DNA of 64,000 nucleotides from Massilia polaris (GTDB taxonomy: Bacteria > Pseudomonadota > Gammaproteobacteria > Burkholderiales > Burkholderiaceae_D), in the NCBI RefSeq assembly GCF_012927275.1, contig NZ_JABBGG010000014.1:1-64000 (forward strand), in the 5' to 3' direction. Position 1 is the stretch's first letter; each line of letters opens with the position of its first letter. The notes below the pieces were generated by a model that saw only the letters and a list, made by a program, of their open reading frames with translations, did not search any database and was not told where the DNA came from. The translations under genes were made by a program, and so were the position numbers. This document shows positions 9,099 through 17,208 of this stretch, in pieces.

Positions 9099-10502
9099 AT
9101 GTTCAAGCAGCAAATTTTAACTGATTGCATGAACCCTACAAACAAAATCACAGGCAAAAGCTGGACCAGCCTGCTAGGCACCACGCGAAAGGCGCGCATT
9201 TTGAGCGCATCCGCGATCTTCCTGGCAGCTTGTGCTTTCGGCGCCGCTGGTGTCGCGCCGATTGCACCCGACGCGTCCGAAGTTCCCCAAGTTTCCATCG
9301 CACAAGATCTCGAGTTGCCGAACCTGGCAGACCAGATCGCGGCCCTCCAGGATGACGAACAGCAGTTCGCCCAGGAAGAGCGCGTTCGCGCCGGCGACAC
9401 CCTTGCCGCGCTGCTGACCCGCCTTGGTGTCGACGATGCCGAAGCCGTCCAGTTCATCAAGTCCGACAAGCTCGCCCGTGGTGTCATGCAGCTCAAGAGC
9501 GGCAAGCGCGTCCAGGCCCGCACCGGCGAAAACGGTGAACTGCTGTGGCTGCGCACGACCGTGGTCGACAGCCGCGACCTGCCGATCAAGAACATCACCA
9601 TTTCCCGCAAGGGCGAGCGCTTCACGGCGGAAGAAAGCCAGGTCCAGCTCGAGCGCCGCGTCGAAATGCGCGCACGCGAAATCAATTCCTCGTTGTATGC
9701 GGCAACCGATTCGAACTCGGACGGCAGCAAGCTGCCAGATTCGATCGTCGCCCAGATCATCGAAATGTTCTCGACCAACATCGACTTCCGCTCGGACCTG
9801 AAGCGCGGCGACCGTTTCAACGTCGTCTACGAAACCTTCTGGCAAGACGGCATGATGGTACGCGCAGGCCGCATCCTGGCTGGCGAATTCACCAACCGCG
9901 GCACCACTTATCAGTCGGTCTGGTTCGAAGATCCGCACAGCAAGCAGGGCGGCGGCTACTACAGCCTGGACGGCAAGTCGCTGAAAAAGGCGTTCCTGAA
10001 GTCCCCACTGTCATTCTCGCGTATTTCGTCCGGCTTCTCGATGCGCTCGCACCCGATTTCGGGCGTGTGGAAGGCGCACAAGGGCGTCGACTACGCCGCA
10101 TCGACCGGCACCCCGATCCGCGCAGTGGGCGATGGCGTCATCGATTTCGCCGGCAAGAAGGGCGGCTACGGCAACTTCGTGCAGATCAAGCACTGGGCCA
10201 GCTATTCGACCGCTTATGCACACATGAGCCGCTTTGCTCCTGGCATCCGCCGCGGCAGCAAGGTCAGCCAGGGTGACGTCATCGGCTACGTCGGCTCGAC
10301 CGGCTGGTCCACTGGCGCTCACCTGCACTTCGAATTCCGCGTCAACAACGAAGCACGCGATCCGGGCAAGGTGGCCCTGGTCCAGCAAGCTCCGCTGAAC
10401 GCAGCTGAAATGACCCGCTTCCGCATGGCCGCAGCCGACATGTCGCACCGCTTCGCGCTGCTGCGTCCGGCTGGTGCAGGCACCGCGATGGCTGCCCGCT
10501 AA
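9099..10502 (+). CDS. Membrane-anchored M23 family metallopeptidase (murein endopeptidase-like)
   Basis: A 467-residue envelope protein that probably cleaves peptide cross-links in peptidoglycan. A single hydrophobic anchor lies at about 34-57. A LysM/OapA-like region follows (RVRAGDTLAALLTRLGV, 95-111), and the zinc peptidase domain (about 305-420) has its ligands in place: His327 and Asp331 in HKGVD and His408/His410 in HLHFE. The layout resembles MepM-type endopeptidases. ATG 9129 is a possible alternative start, since neither start has a strong Shine-Dalgarno. A strong terminator follows. Its neighbour anmK recycles muropeptides, so the two are linked in wall turnover. Confidence 0.92.
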   Translation: MFKQQILTDCMNPTNKITGKSWTSLLGTTRKARILSASAIFLAACAFGAAGVAPIAPDASEVPQVSIAQDLELPNLADQIAALQDDEQQFAQEERVRAGDTLAALLTRLGVDDAEAVQFIKSDKLARGVMQLKSGKRVQARTGENGELLWLRTTVVDSRDLPIKNITISRKGERFTAEESQVQLERRVEMRAREINSSLYAATDSNSDGSKLPDSIVAQIIEMFSTNIDFRSDLKRGDRFNVVYETFWQDGMMVRAGRILAGEFTNRGTTYQSVWFEDPHSKQGGGYYSLDGKSLKKAFLKSPLSFSRISSGFSMRSHPISGVWKAHKGVDYAASTGTPIRAVGDGVIDFAGKKGGYGNFVQIKHWASYSTAYAHMSRFAPGIRRGSKVSQGDVIGYVGSTGWSTGAHLHFEFRVNNEARDPGKVALVQQAPLNAAEMTRFRMAAADMSHRFALLRPAGAGTAMAAR

Positions 10503-10531
10503 GCAATCGAGCCGCAAGGCGTCAGCAAATT

Positions 10532-10562
10532 AGCCTTCCCCCACCTGGCGGAAGGCTTTTTT
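10532..10562 (+). terminator. Rho-independent terminator after the M23 peptidase gene
   Basis: An 8-bp perfect stem AGCCTTCC/GGAAGGCT (10532-10539 with 10550-10557) is followed by TTTTTT. It lies 29 bases after the stop codon of the plus-strand M23 gene and 37 bases before anmK, so anmK needs its own promoter. Confidence 0.9.
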
Positions 10563-10598
10563 ACGCCAGCGCCCGGCACAATCGCGGATAATTCGACT

Positions 10599-11699
10599 AT
10601 GAACAATCCATCTACTCTCTACATCGGCCTGATGTCCGGCACCAGCATGGACGGCGTCGACGGCGTGCTGGCCGACTTCGGCAACGGCAAGATCACCACC
10701 ATCAAGGCGGCCTTCACCAGCTTCCCCCCTGCCCTGCGCAGCGAACTGATGGTGCTGCAGGCAAATAGCGACAACGAAATCGAACGCGAGGCGCTGGCGG
10801 CAAACCAGCTTGCGGCATGCTACGCGGAATGCGTCGCCGCCCTGCTGCCCGACGCGCCGGGCCCGGTTGCTGCCATCGCCGTGCACGGCCAGACCATCCG
10901 CCATCGTCCGGAACTGGGCTTCACGTGGCAGACCAATAACCCGGCCCTGCTGGCCGAAGTGACCGGCATCGACGTGATTGCCGACTTCCGCAGCCGCGAC
11001 ATCGCCGCCGGCGGCCAGGGCGCGCCGCTGGTGCCCGCCTTCCACCAGGCGCAGTTCGGCCAGCCCGGCCAGAACCGGGTGGTAGTAAATATCGGTGGAA
11101 TCGGCAACATCAGTGTGCTGCGCGCGGACGGCCGCGTGAGCGGTTTCGATACCGGCCCCGGAAACGTGCTGATGGATGCGTGGATTGGCCGCCATTCGGG
11201 CAAGGAATACGACGCCGACGGCGCATGGGCGGCGACCGGCACGGTCAATCCCATGCTGCTTGGCATCCTGCTCGACGAACCCTACTTCTCGCAGCCGGCG
11301 CCGAAAAGCACCGGGCGCGACCTGTTCCACGCCGAGTGGCTGGACGCGCGCCTGGCGCAATGCCCTGGCCTGCCGCCGGAAGATGTGCAGGCGACCCTGA
11401 CCGCGCTGACCGCGCTGACGATCGCGCGCGCGATCAACGACGAGACCGCCGAAGTGGACGCGGTCTATGTGTGCGGAGGCGGGGCGTACAACGGCACGCT
11501 GCTGCGCGAACTGGCGGCTGCGCTGGGAGGAAAAACGCGGGTGGAATCGACTGCGGTGCTGGGCGTGGCGCCCAACCGGGTGGAAGCGCTGGCGTTTGCC
11601 TGGCTCGGCTACCGCTTCACACAGCGCGAAGCGGGCAACCTGCCGGCGGTGACGGGAGCAAAGGGACCCAGGATCCTGGGCGCCCTCTACCCCGCTTAA
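10599..11699 (+). CDS. anmK: Anhydro-N-acetylmuramic acid kinase AnmK
   Basis: AnmK opens the 1,6-anhydro ring of anhydro-MurNAc and phosphorylates it to MurNAc-6-P during recycling of the cell's own murein. The 366-residue protein shows the actin-fold phosphate loop [15 protein letters not shown] (9-23), the conserved AVHGQTIRH, the catalytic [14 protein letters not shown] motif, and GGGAYN near the C-terminus. Length is normal for the family. It is convergent with erpA, only 3 bp apart, with no terminator between them. Confidence 0.97.
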   Translation: MNNPSTLYIGLMSGTSMDGVDGVLADFGNGKITTIKAAFTSFPPALRSELMVLQANSDNEIEREALAANQLAACYAECVAALLPDAPGPVAAIAVHGQTIRHRPELGFTWQTNNPALLAEVTGIDVIADFRSRDIAAGGQGAPLVPAFHQAQFGQPGQNRVVVNIGGIGNISVLRADGRVSGFDTGPGNVLMDAWIGRHSGKEYDADGAWAATGTVNPMLLGILLDEPYFSQPAPKSTGRDLFHAEWLDARLAQCPGLPPEDVQATLTALTALTIARAINDETAEVDAVYVCGGGAYNGTLLRELAAALGGKTRVESTAVLGVAPNRVEALAFAWLGYRFTQREAGNLPAVTGAKGPRILGALYPA

Positions 11700-11702
11700 G
11701 GC

Positions 11703-12065
11703 TTAAACCGAGAACGACGAGCCGCAGCCGCAGGTCGAACTTGCGCTTGGGTTCTTGATGACGAACTGGGCGCCTTCGAGGTCGTCCTTGTAGTCGATCT
11801 CGGCGCCGACCAGGTACTGGTAGCTCATCGAATCGATCAGCAGCTGGACGCCGTTCTTGACCATCGTGGTGTCGTCTTCGTTGACAATTTCGTCGAAGGT
11901 AAAGCCGTACTGGAAGCCGGAACAGCCGCCGCCCTGCACGAATACACGCAGTTTCAGGTCGGGATTGCCCTCTTCCTCGATCAGTTGCGCGACTTTATCG
12001 GCGGCGCTATCGGTAAAGATGATCGGCGCGGGGATCGCGTCCAGGTTTTCGACGACTGCATTCAT
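11703..12065 (-). CDS. erpA: Iron-sulfur cluster insertion protein ErpA
   Basis: ErpA is an A-type carrier that delivers Fe-S clusters to target proteins, for example in isoprenoid synthesis and respiration. The 120-residue protein has the three conserved cysteines Cys48 ([11 protein letters not shown]) and Cys112/Cys114 (CGCGSSF near the C-terminus). It starts at ATG 12063-12065, preceded by AGGAG. It sits between anmK and the bactofilin gene as its own short unit; the tyrS / M23 / anmK / erpA order is common in Burkholderiales. Confidence 0.97.
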   Translation of the reverse strand: MNAVVENLDAIPAPIIFTDSAADKVAQLIEEEGNPDLKLRVFVQGGGCSGFQYGFTFDEIVNEDDTTMVKNGVQLLIDSMSYQYLVGAEIDYKDDLEGAQFVIKNPSASSTCGCGSSFSV

Positions 12066-12117
12066 GGGGAACTCCTACTTGGGGGATACAACGCTCATTA
12101 TAGTCCGTTGGCGCTAC

Positions 12118-12516
12118 TCATGCTTCGGAGAGTTCAGCTGTTGCCAGATGAAACACTGGCTCGCCGGTCTGCATGTGCGTCAACTGCCCGGTCACCATGG
12201 CGCCGCCATGCATTTCCAGGGTTTTGTAATGGACATCTCCTACAATGCAGGCTTTCGGCTGTAATTCAAGCATTTCAGACGAATACACCGGCCCGGCAAT
12301 GTAGCCGTTGACGATTAAGTTGCCACATCGCACCTCGCCTTCGATGCGCGCATGCTCGGACACCACCAGCATGCTGTCGGCGCCCTCGGCCGCGATCACG
12401 CTGCCGTGGACCTCGCCATCGATGCGCAGGCCGCCGGTAAAGCAAAGGTCTCCCTCGATACGGGCGGAAATGCCAACCAGACTATCAATCTCGCTTTTAG
12501 CGTTGCGACCGAACAT
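12118..12516 (-). CDS. Bactofilin family protein
   Basis: A bactofilin (DUF583): a self-assembling right-handed beta-helix scaffold protein of the cell envelope. The 132 residues show the repeating short-strand pattern with Gly/Val/Ile periodicity (IEGDLCFTGGLRIDGEVHGSV and IEGEVRCGNLIVNGYIAGPV), flanked by short tails. The frame is open to 12579, but ATG 12516 is chosen because AAGGGG stands just upstream and MFGR is a common bactofilin start. In Burkholderiales bactofilin genes often neighbour erpA and argC, as here. Its specific role in shape or localisation cannot be told. Confidence 0.93.
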   Translation of the reverse strand: MFGRNAKSEIDSLVGISARIEGDLCFTGGLRIDGEVHGSVIAAEGADSMLVVSEHARIEGEVRCGNLIVNGYIAGPVYSSEMLELQPKACIVGDVHYKTLEMHGGAMVTGQLTHMQTGEPVFHLATAELSEA

Positions 12517-12622
12517 GATGGGCCCCTTGTAAATTCGACCAGACGATCTGGTTAATTTACCGTGCTCAACCTTAGACACTTTGATCTAAGTCGTCCTGAA
12601 GCAACGCTTGCGAGTTATAGCT

Positions 12623-13672
12623 CTACGGTAACAGTGCGATTTGCTGGAGGCCGGTGGTTTCCGGCAGGCCGAACATCAGGTTCATGCACTGGACCGCCTG
12701 GCCGGACGCGCCCTTGACGAGGTTGTCCTGCACCACCAGGATGACCAGCATGTTGCCGGGTGCGCCATCCTGCTCGGGACGGTGCAAGGCCAGGCGCAGC
12801 ATGTTCGAACCGCGGGTCGAGCGGGTTTCCGGATGTGAACCGAATGGCATCACGTCGACGAAATCGGAATCCTTGTAGGCATCTTCGAACAAAGCCTGCA
12901 GGGCGGCGTTGTCGATTTCTTTGGTCAGGCGCGCGTACAGGGTCGAATGCATGCCCCGGATCATCGGCACCAGGTGCGGCGTGAACACCAGCCCGACCTT
13001 CTGGTCCGTGAAGCGCTGCAACTGAGCAACCGTTTCCGGGGTGTGGCGGTGGCCGGACACGCCATAGGCCTTGAAGTTGTCGCTCGACTCCGAGAACAAG
13101 GTGCCGATCTCGGCTTTGCGGCCCGCGCCCGACACGCCCGACTTGGCATCGGCGATCAGGGAACCGGCATCGATGACACCAGCCCTGAGCAGCGGAACGA
13201 AGCCCAGTTGCACCGTGGTCGGATAGCAACCCGGGTTCGCGATCAGGCGCGCCGACTTGACCGCCTCGCGGTTCAGCTCCGGCAAGCCGTAGACGGCCTC
13301 TTCCAGCAAGTGCGGCGCGGTGTGCGGGATCTTGTACCACTGCTCGAAGGACGACTGGTTCTTGAGGCGGAAATCCGCGGCCAGGTCGATCACCTTGACG
13401 CCGGCGGCCAGCAGCTCGGGGGCCTGGGACATGGCGACGCCGTGCGGGGTCGCAAAGAACACGACGTCGCACCGTGTCAGGTCGACTTTGTCTGGCGCCG
13501 AGAACGTCAGGTCGACGCGGCCGCGCAGCGACGGGAACATGTCGGCCACGGGCAGGCCATCTTCCTTGCGCGACGTAATCGCGGTCAGCCTCACATCCGG
13601 GTGGACGGCCAGCAAGCGCAGCAACTCCACACCCGTGTAACCGGTACCGCCGACGATGCCAACTTTGATCAT
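12623..13672 (-). CDS. argC: N-acetyl-gamma-glutamyl-phosphate reductase ArgC
   Basis: ArgC catalyses the NADPH-dependent third step of arginine synthesis. The 349-residue protein has the Rossmann start [20 protein letters not shown] (2-21) and the catalytic cysteine in ANPGCYPTT (Cys149). The start at 13672 is chosen over an upstream extension because AAGGAA precedes it and it begins at the dinucleotide-binding motif. It is followed by the bactofilin gene after about 105 bp. Upstream lie a palindromic repeat (13790-13819) and then the rpsI terminator. Confidence 0.97.
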   Translation of the reverse strand: MIKVGIVGGTGYTGVELLRLLAVHPDVRLTAITSRKEDGLPVADMFPSLRGRVDLTFSAPDKVDLTRCDVVFFATPHGVAMSQAPELLAAGVKVIDLAADFRLKNQSSFEQWYKIPHTAPHLLEEAVYGLPELNREAVKSARLIANPGCYPTTVQLGFVPLLRAGVIDAGSLIADAKSGVSGAGRKAEIGTLFSESSDNFKAYGVSGHRHTPETVAQLQRFTDQKVGLVFTPHLVPMIRGMHSTLYARLTKEIDNAALQALFEDAYKDSDFVDVMPFGSHPETRSTRGSNMLRLALHRPEQDGAPGNMLVILVVQDNLVKGASGQAVQCMNLMFGLPETTGLQQIALLP

Positions 13673-13789
13673 ATTCGTTCCTTCGTAAAATGGTTGGGCG
13701 AAGCCCGATAAGCTAATAATTTTAACAGCGTCGCCAAATCCCCGCCGCGCCGCAGCGACTGGAAACATTCAAATTCAAAACATTCCAAA

Positions 13790-13819
13790 TCGGGGTCCGT
13801 CCCCGGGGACGGACCCCGA
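13790..13819. repeat. 30-bp perfect palindrome, copy 1 of a dispersed repeat
   Basis: A perfect palindrome made of TCGGGGTCCGTCCCC and its reverse complement with no loop. The same 30 bp occur inside the larger palindrome at 63323-63358. Here it lies between argC and rpsI, upstream of argC and downstream of the rpsI terminator, in a short AT-rich segment with partial direct repeats of the form AAACATTC. No T-run follows directly. It is most simply a member of a dispersed intergenic repeat family. Confidence 0.8.
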
Positions 13820-13854
13820 AGTGTTTTGCAATTGATTTAAGACACTCCACAAGC

Positions 13855-13884
13855 AAAAAGCCGCGGGCTTCGCAGCCGGCGGCT
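13855..13884 (-). terminator. Rho-independent terminator of rplM-rpsI
   Basis: A GC-rich stem with outer arms AGCCGC/GCGGCT (13859-13864 with 13879-13884) and inner GGCT/AGCC pairing. On the minus strand it is followed by TTTTT. It lies about 38 bases after the rpsI stop codon. Confidence 0.85.
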
Positions 13885-13921
13885 TTCTGGGAGCAGCGCC
13901 GGAGCGCTGCCAGGAAACGAA

Positions 13922-14314
13922 TTAACGCTTCGAGAATTGCTTTGCGCGACGTGCTTTGCGCAGACCAACTTTTTTACGCTCGACTTCACGTGCGTCACGA
14001 GTGACGAAGCCTGCACGAGCCAGATCTGGCTTCAGTGCTGCGTCGTAGTCGATCAGTGCACGGGTGATGCCGTGACGAACCGCGCCAGCCTGGCCGGATT
14101 CGCCGCCGCCGTGGACGTTAACCTTGATGTCGAAACGCTCGACATTGCCGGTCAGTTCCAGTGGCTGGCGAATGACCATCAGGCCGGTTTCGCGCGAGAA
14201 GTATTCCGACGCTGGCTTGCCGTTGACGATGATTTGGCCAGTGCCAACTTTGATGAAGACGCGAGCGACTGCACTCTTGCGACGGCCGGTGCCGTAATTG
14301 TAGTTACCGATCAT
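13922..14314 (-). CDS. rpsI: 30S ribosomal protein S9
   Basis: Small-subunit ribosomal protein S9, whose C-terminal tail reaches the P-site tRNA. The 130 residues start [20 protein letters not shown], contain [21 protein letters not shown], and end in the invariant [17 protein letters not shown] basic tail with terminal Lys-Arg. It is the second gene of rplM-rpsI, 9 bp after rplM, and is closed by a strong terminator. Confidence 0.99.
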   Translation of the reverse strand: MIGNYNYGTGRRKSAVARVFIKVGTGQIIVNGKPASEYFSRETGLMVIRQPLELTGNVERFDIKVNVHGGGESGQAGAVRHGITRALIDYDAALKPDLARAGFVTRDAREVERKKVGLRKARRAKQFSKR

Positions 14315-14323
14315 GTCAGCTCC

Positions 14324-14758
14324 TTACTTAAACAGCACGAGTGCTTGAGGTTGCTGGGCCGCGTGCGGGTGGGAACCCTCTGCGTACACTTTGAGCTTCT
14401 TGATCATTGCGTAACCGAGCGGGCCCTTAGGCAGCATGCCCTTGACCGCTTTTTCAAGCGCGCGACCAGGAAAACGCTCTTGCATTTTCTTGAAATTGGT
14501 TTCGTAGATGCCGCCTGGGTAGCCGCTGTGACGGTAGTACGTCTTTTCAGTTGCCTTGGTGCCAGTTACGCGCAGCTTGCCTGCATTGACGACGACGATG
14601 AAATCGCCGGTGTCGACGTGAGGAGTGAATTCTGGCTTGTGTTTGCCGCGCAGTCGGAGTGCCACTTCGCTGGCAACACGTCCGAGGACCAAGTCCGTCG
14701 CGTCAACCACGAACCAATCGCGCTGGACTTCGTGTCCTTTAGCGGAAAAAGTTTTCAT
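14324..14758 (-). CDS. rplM: 50S ribosomal protein L13
   Basis: Large-subunit protein L13, an early assembly protein. The 144 residues begin [20 protein letters not shown] and contain the conserved HTGDF-type motif as [13 protein letters not shown], and [12 protein letters not shown]. It is followed directly by rpsI, the near-universal L13-S9 pair. A good sigma70 promoter lies 102-131 bp upstream (14860-14889), leaving a leader of roughly 90 bases that could carry autoregulation. Confidence 0.99.
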   Translation of the reverse strand: MKTFSAKGHEVQRDWFVVDATDLVLGRVASEVALRLRGKHKPEFTPHVDTGDFIVVVNAGKLRVTGTKATEKTYYRHSGYPGGIYETNFKKMQERFPGRALEKAVKGMLPKGPLGYAMIKKLKVYAEGSHPHAAQQPQALVLFK

Positions 14759-14859
14759 GATGACTTCCTAATTGTTTAAATCGCTCAAATGGTGGTTCCG
14801 CCTTCACTACCAGCGGACTCTGCCTTATTTACTTTTCCTGAGCAAACGGAAAGCCGACA

Positions 14860-14889
14860 ATCATAACGCATCGGGCCTTGCCGCGTCAA
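14860..14889 (-). promoter_or_regulatory. Sigma70 promoter of rplM-rpsI
   Basis: On the minus strand, TTGACG (-35, 14884-14889) and TATGAT (-10, 14860-14865) stand 18 bp apart. This is the best promoter match in the window and points at rplM. A 9-bp GC-rich inverted repeat (14911-14919 with 14924-14932) lies just upstream of the -35. Confidence 0.8.
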
Positions 14890-14910
14890 GGCGCTGCTGG
14901 GATCGGTGTC

Positions 14911-14932
14911 GCTTGCCGGCACACCGGCAAGC
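14911..14932. other. 9-bp perfect inverted repeat between two divergent promoters
   Basis: GCTTGCCGG and its complement CCGGCAAGC are separated by 4 bases. The repeat sits between the rplM promoter (minus) and the peptidase promoter (plus), with no T-run on either side. It may be a protein-binding site or a transcription-insulating hairpin; nothing in the sequence decides. Confidence 0.4.
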
Positions 14933-14957
14933 CGCCTCGCATGCTCCGCCAAAGTTG

Positions 14958-14987
14958 TTGACTCTTGAAACAATGGCAATCTACTAT
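14958..14987 (+). promoter_or_regulatory. Putative sigma70 promoter of the TAP-like peptidase gene
   Basis: TTGACT (-35, 14958-14963) and TACTAT (-10, 14982-14987) are 18 bp apart on the plus strand, about 27 bp before the GTG start of the downstream gene. Confidence 0.65.
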
Positions 14988-15013
14988 TGCTCCGCATCTA
15001 CTAAGGAGTCCAT

Positions 15014-16450
15014 GTGAAATTTAGTGCCCGCCTTGCCGCCCTGCTGCTTCCCGTCCTGTTGTCGGCGACTGCCGCCCACGCCCTCCCTGCGTCGGCAACC
15101 GGGCGCGGCTGCCACCTGCCCGGCTCCGAAGAACCGCTGCGCTGCCTGAGCGTCAAGGTACCGTTCGACTACGCCGCGCCCGCCAAGACCATGGACATCC
15201 ATGTGACGCTGGCGCCGGCGTTCCGCGAGTCGGCCCAGCCCGACCCGCTGTTCATCCTCGCCGGCGGTCCCGGCCAGGCCGGCAGCGACCTGCTGCCGAT
15301 GCTCGATACCGTGTTCCGCCGCGTGCGCGCCACCCGCGACATCGTGTTCATCGACCAGCGCGGCACCGGCCTGTCCGGCAAGCTCGATTGCGCCAGCAAG
15401 CCCGAACACGAAGCCATGAGCGACGCGCAGCTTGAGAAAGTCGCTGCCGACTGCATCACCAGCCTCGGCAAGCACTTCGCCGCCTACACCACCGCCAATG
15501 CAGCGCGCGACATCGAGATGGTGCGCAAGGCGATCGGCTACGGCCAGATCAACCTGTGGGGCGGCTCGTACGGCACCCGCCTCGGGCAGGAATACGCGCG
15601 CGCCTTCCCTTCCCAAGTCCGCTCGCTGGTCCTCGATGGCGTGGCCGCGCCGGACCAGATCATCCCGGCCGGCGGGGTCGATGGCAAGGCCGCGCTCGAC
15701 GGCCTGTTCCGCGCCTGCGCGAACGACCGCGCGTGCAACCAGGCCTTCCCCGCTTTGCGCAGCGAATTCGACGCGCTGGTGATGCGCCTTGGCGCCGGCC
15801 CGGTCGACGTCTCGCTCGCCAATCCGCGCACCACGCTGCCGCTGCGCGAGTCGATGACGCGCGCACGCTTCCTGTCGACCGTGCACAGCGTACTGTATTC
15901 ACCGCTCGACAGCCGCCGCCTGCCATACATGATCCATAGCGCCCACCAGGGCCGCTGGGAACCGTTCGTCGCGCGCCGCAACGCCAGCGGCGACTTCGCC
16001 ACCGATGGTCCGATGGCAATGGGACTGTACGTCGCGGTCGTCTGCGCCGAAGACTATTCGCGCCTGACGCAGCAGATAGCGGACGACGACGCGCGTGCGT
16101 CGCTGCTGGCCGTCGCCAACGTCAAGCAGATGGGAACGATGTGCAAGGCCGCGCGCGTGCCGCCGGTGCCGCTGCGCGCGCCGGCGCGGATCGACGCACC
16201 GGTGCTGATGCTGTCCGGCGCGCTCGACCCGGTCACGCCGCCGCGCCGCGCCGAAGCCGCCGGCAAGCACATGGCGCGCGCCCAGCACGTGGTGGTCACC
16301 CACGCGGGCCACGGCATCTCGCCGCTCGGCTGCGGTCCGCGCCTGCTGCGCACCTTCCTCGACGACCCGGCGCAGAAGCTCGACGCCAAGTGCCTGTCCG
16401 AGATCCCGGCCCCGACCTTCCAGGTCGGCAGCGCCGGGCCACACCCTTAA
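15014..16450 (+). CDS. Secreted alpha/beta hydrolase, tripeptidyl-aminopeptidase (TAP)-like
   Basis: A 478-residue exported serine peptidase-type alpha/beta hydrolase. Residues 1-28 are a Sec signal peptide (basic start, hydrophobic core, AHA cleavage region). The fold shows ILAGGPGQAG (oxyanion region), FIDQRGTGLSG, the nucleophile in GGSYGTR (Ser185), the acid in SGALDPVTPP and the His in THAGHGISPLG. The TAP-like C-terminal domain suggests removal of N-terminal peptides in the periplasm or outside. It starts with GTG at 15014, with AAGGAG 5 bases upstream. It is followed after 26 bp by an ABC exporter, with which it may be co-transcribed. Confidence 0.92.
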   Translation: MKFSARLAALLLPVLLSATAAHALPASATGRGCHLPGSEEPLRCLSVKVPFDYAAPAKTMDIHVTLAPAFRESAQPDPLFILAGGPGQAGSDLLPMLDTVFRRVRATRDIVFIDQRGTGLSGKLDCASKPEHEAMSDAQLEKVAADCITSLGKHFAAYTTANAARDIEMVRKAIGYGQINLWGGSYGTRLGQEYARAFPSQVRSLVLDGVAAPDQIIPAGGVDGKAALDGLFRACANDRACNQAFPALRSEFDALVMRLGAGPVDVSLANPRTTLPLRESMTRARFLSTVHSVLYSPLDSRRLPYMIHSAHQGRWEPFVARRNASGDFATDGPMAMGLYVAVVCAEDYSRLTQQIADDDARASLLAVANVKQMGTMCKAARVPPVPLRAPARIDAPVLMLSGALDPVTPPRRAEAAGKHMARAQHVVVTHAGHGISPLGCGPRLLRTFLDDPAQKLDAKCLSEIPAPTFQVGSAGPHP

Positions 16451-16476
16451 TATTCAATAAGCGTACCGAGGCAAAC

Positions 16477-17208
16477 ATGATTGAAGCAAGCGACGTCCGT
16501 AAACACTTCGGCGAGGTGAAGGCGCTCGGCGGGGTGTCCTTCACCGCGCGCGACGGCCAGATCACCGCGCTGCTGGGCCCCAACGGGGCCGGCAAGACCA
16601 CCCTGCTGCGCCTGCTGGTCGGCCTGCTCGCGCGCGATCACGGCAGCATCGCCATCGGCGGCGTCGACCCGGCCGTCGACCCGATGTCGGTGCGCCGGAA
16701 TATCGGCTTCCTGACCGACCAGTTCGGGCTGTACGAGCGCCTCACCACGCGCGAATACCTGACCTACTTCGGTGAACTGAACGGCATGGGCGGCGCCGCG
16801 CTGCGCCAGCGCATCGACGAAGTGGCGGACCTGCTGTCGCTGGACGACATCCTGATGCGCCACACCAAAGGTTTCTCGCAGGGCCAGCGCATCAAAGTCG
16901 CGATGGCGCGCACCTTGCTGCACCGGCCGCGCCACCTGCTGCTCGACGAGCCGAGCCGCGGCCTCGACGTGATGAGCACGCGCGCGCTGCGCCATGCGCT
17001 CACCGTACTGCGCAAGGAAGGCTGCTGCGTGCTGATGGCCACCCACGTGATGCAGGAAGTGACCCACCTGTGCGATGACGTGATCGTGATCGCGCAGGGC
17101 CACACCGTGGCGCAGGGATCGCCCGAAGAACTGTGCCGGCGCACCGGCATCGCCAACCTCGAAGATGCATTTGTCAGCCTGGTGGGCGAAGAAGGGATTG
17201 CAGCATGA
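16477..17208 (+). CDS. ABC transporter ATP-binding protein (NatA/CcmA type)
   Basis: A 243-residue ABC ATPase: Walker A GPNGAGKT (34-41), a degenerate signature FSQGQR in place of LSGGQ, Walker B LLLDEPSRGLDV, and the switch His in MATHVMQE. It begins MIEASDVRKHFGEVKALG, the start of the nucleotide-binding domain; GAGG precedes the ATG, and the long upstream open frame is a shadow of the peptidase gene. Its stop overlaps the permease start (ATGA). The pair forms a sodium-exporter-like (NatAB) or ABC-2 exporter; the substrate is not known. Confidence 0.93.
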   Translation: MIEASDVRKHFGEVKALGGVSFTARDGQITALLGPNGAGKTTLLRLLVGLLARDHGSIAIGGVDPAVDPMSVRRNIGFLTDQFGLYERLTTREYLTYFGELNGMGGAALRQRIDEVADLLSLDDILMRHTKGFSQGQRIKVAMARTLLHRPRHLLLDEPSRGLDVMSTRALRHALTVLRKEGCCVLMATHVMQEVTHLCDDVIVIAQGHTVAQGSPEELCRRTGIANLEDAFVSLVGEEGIAA

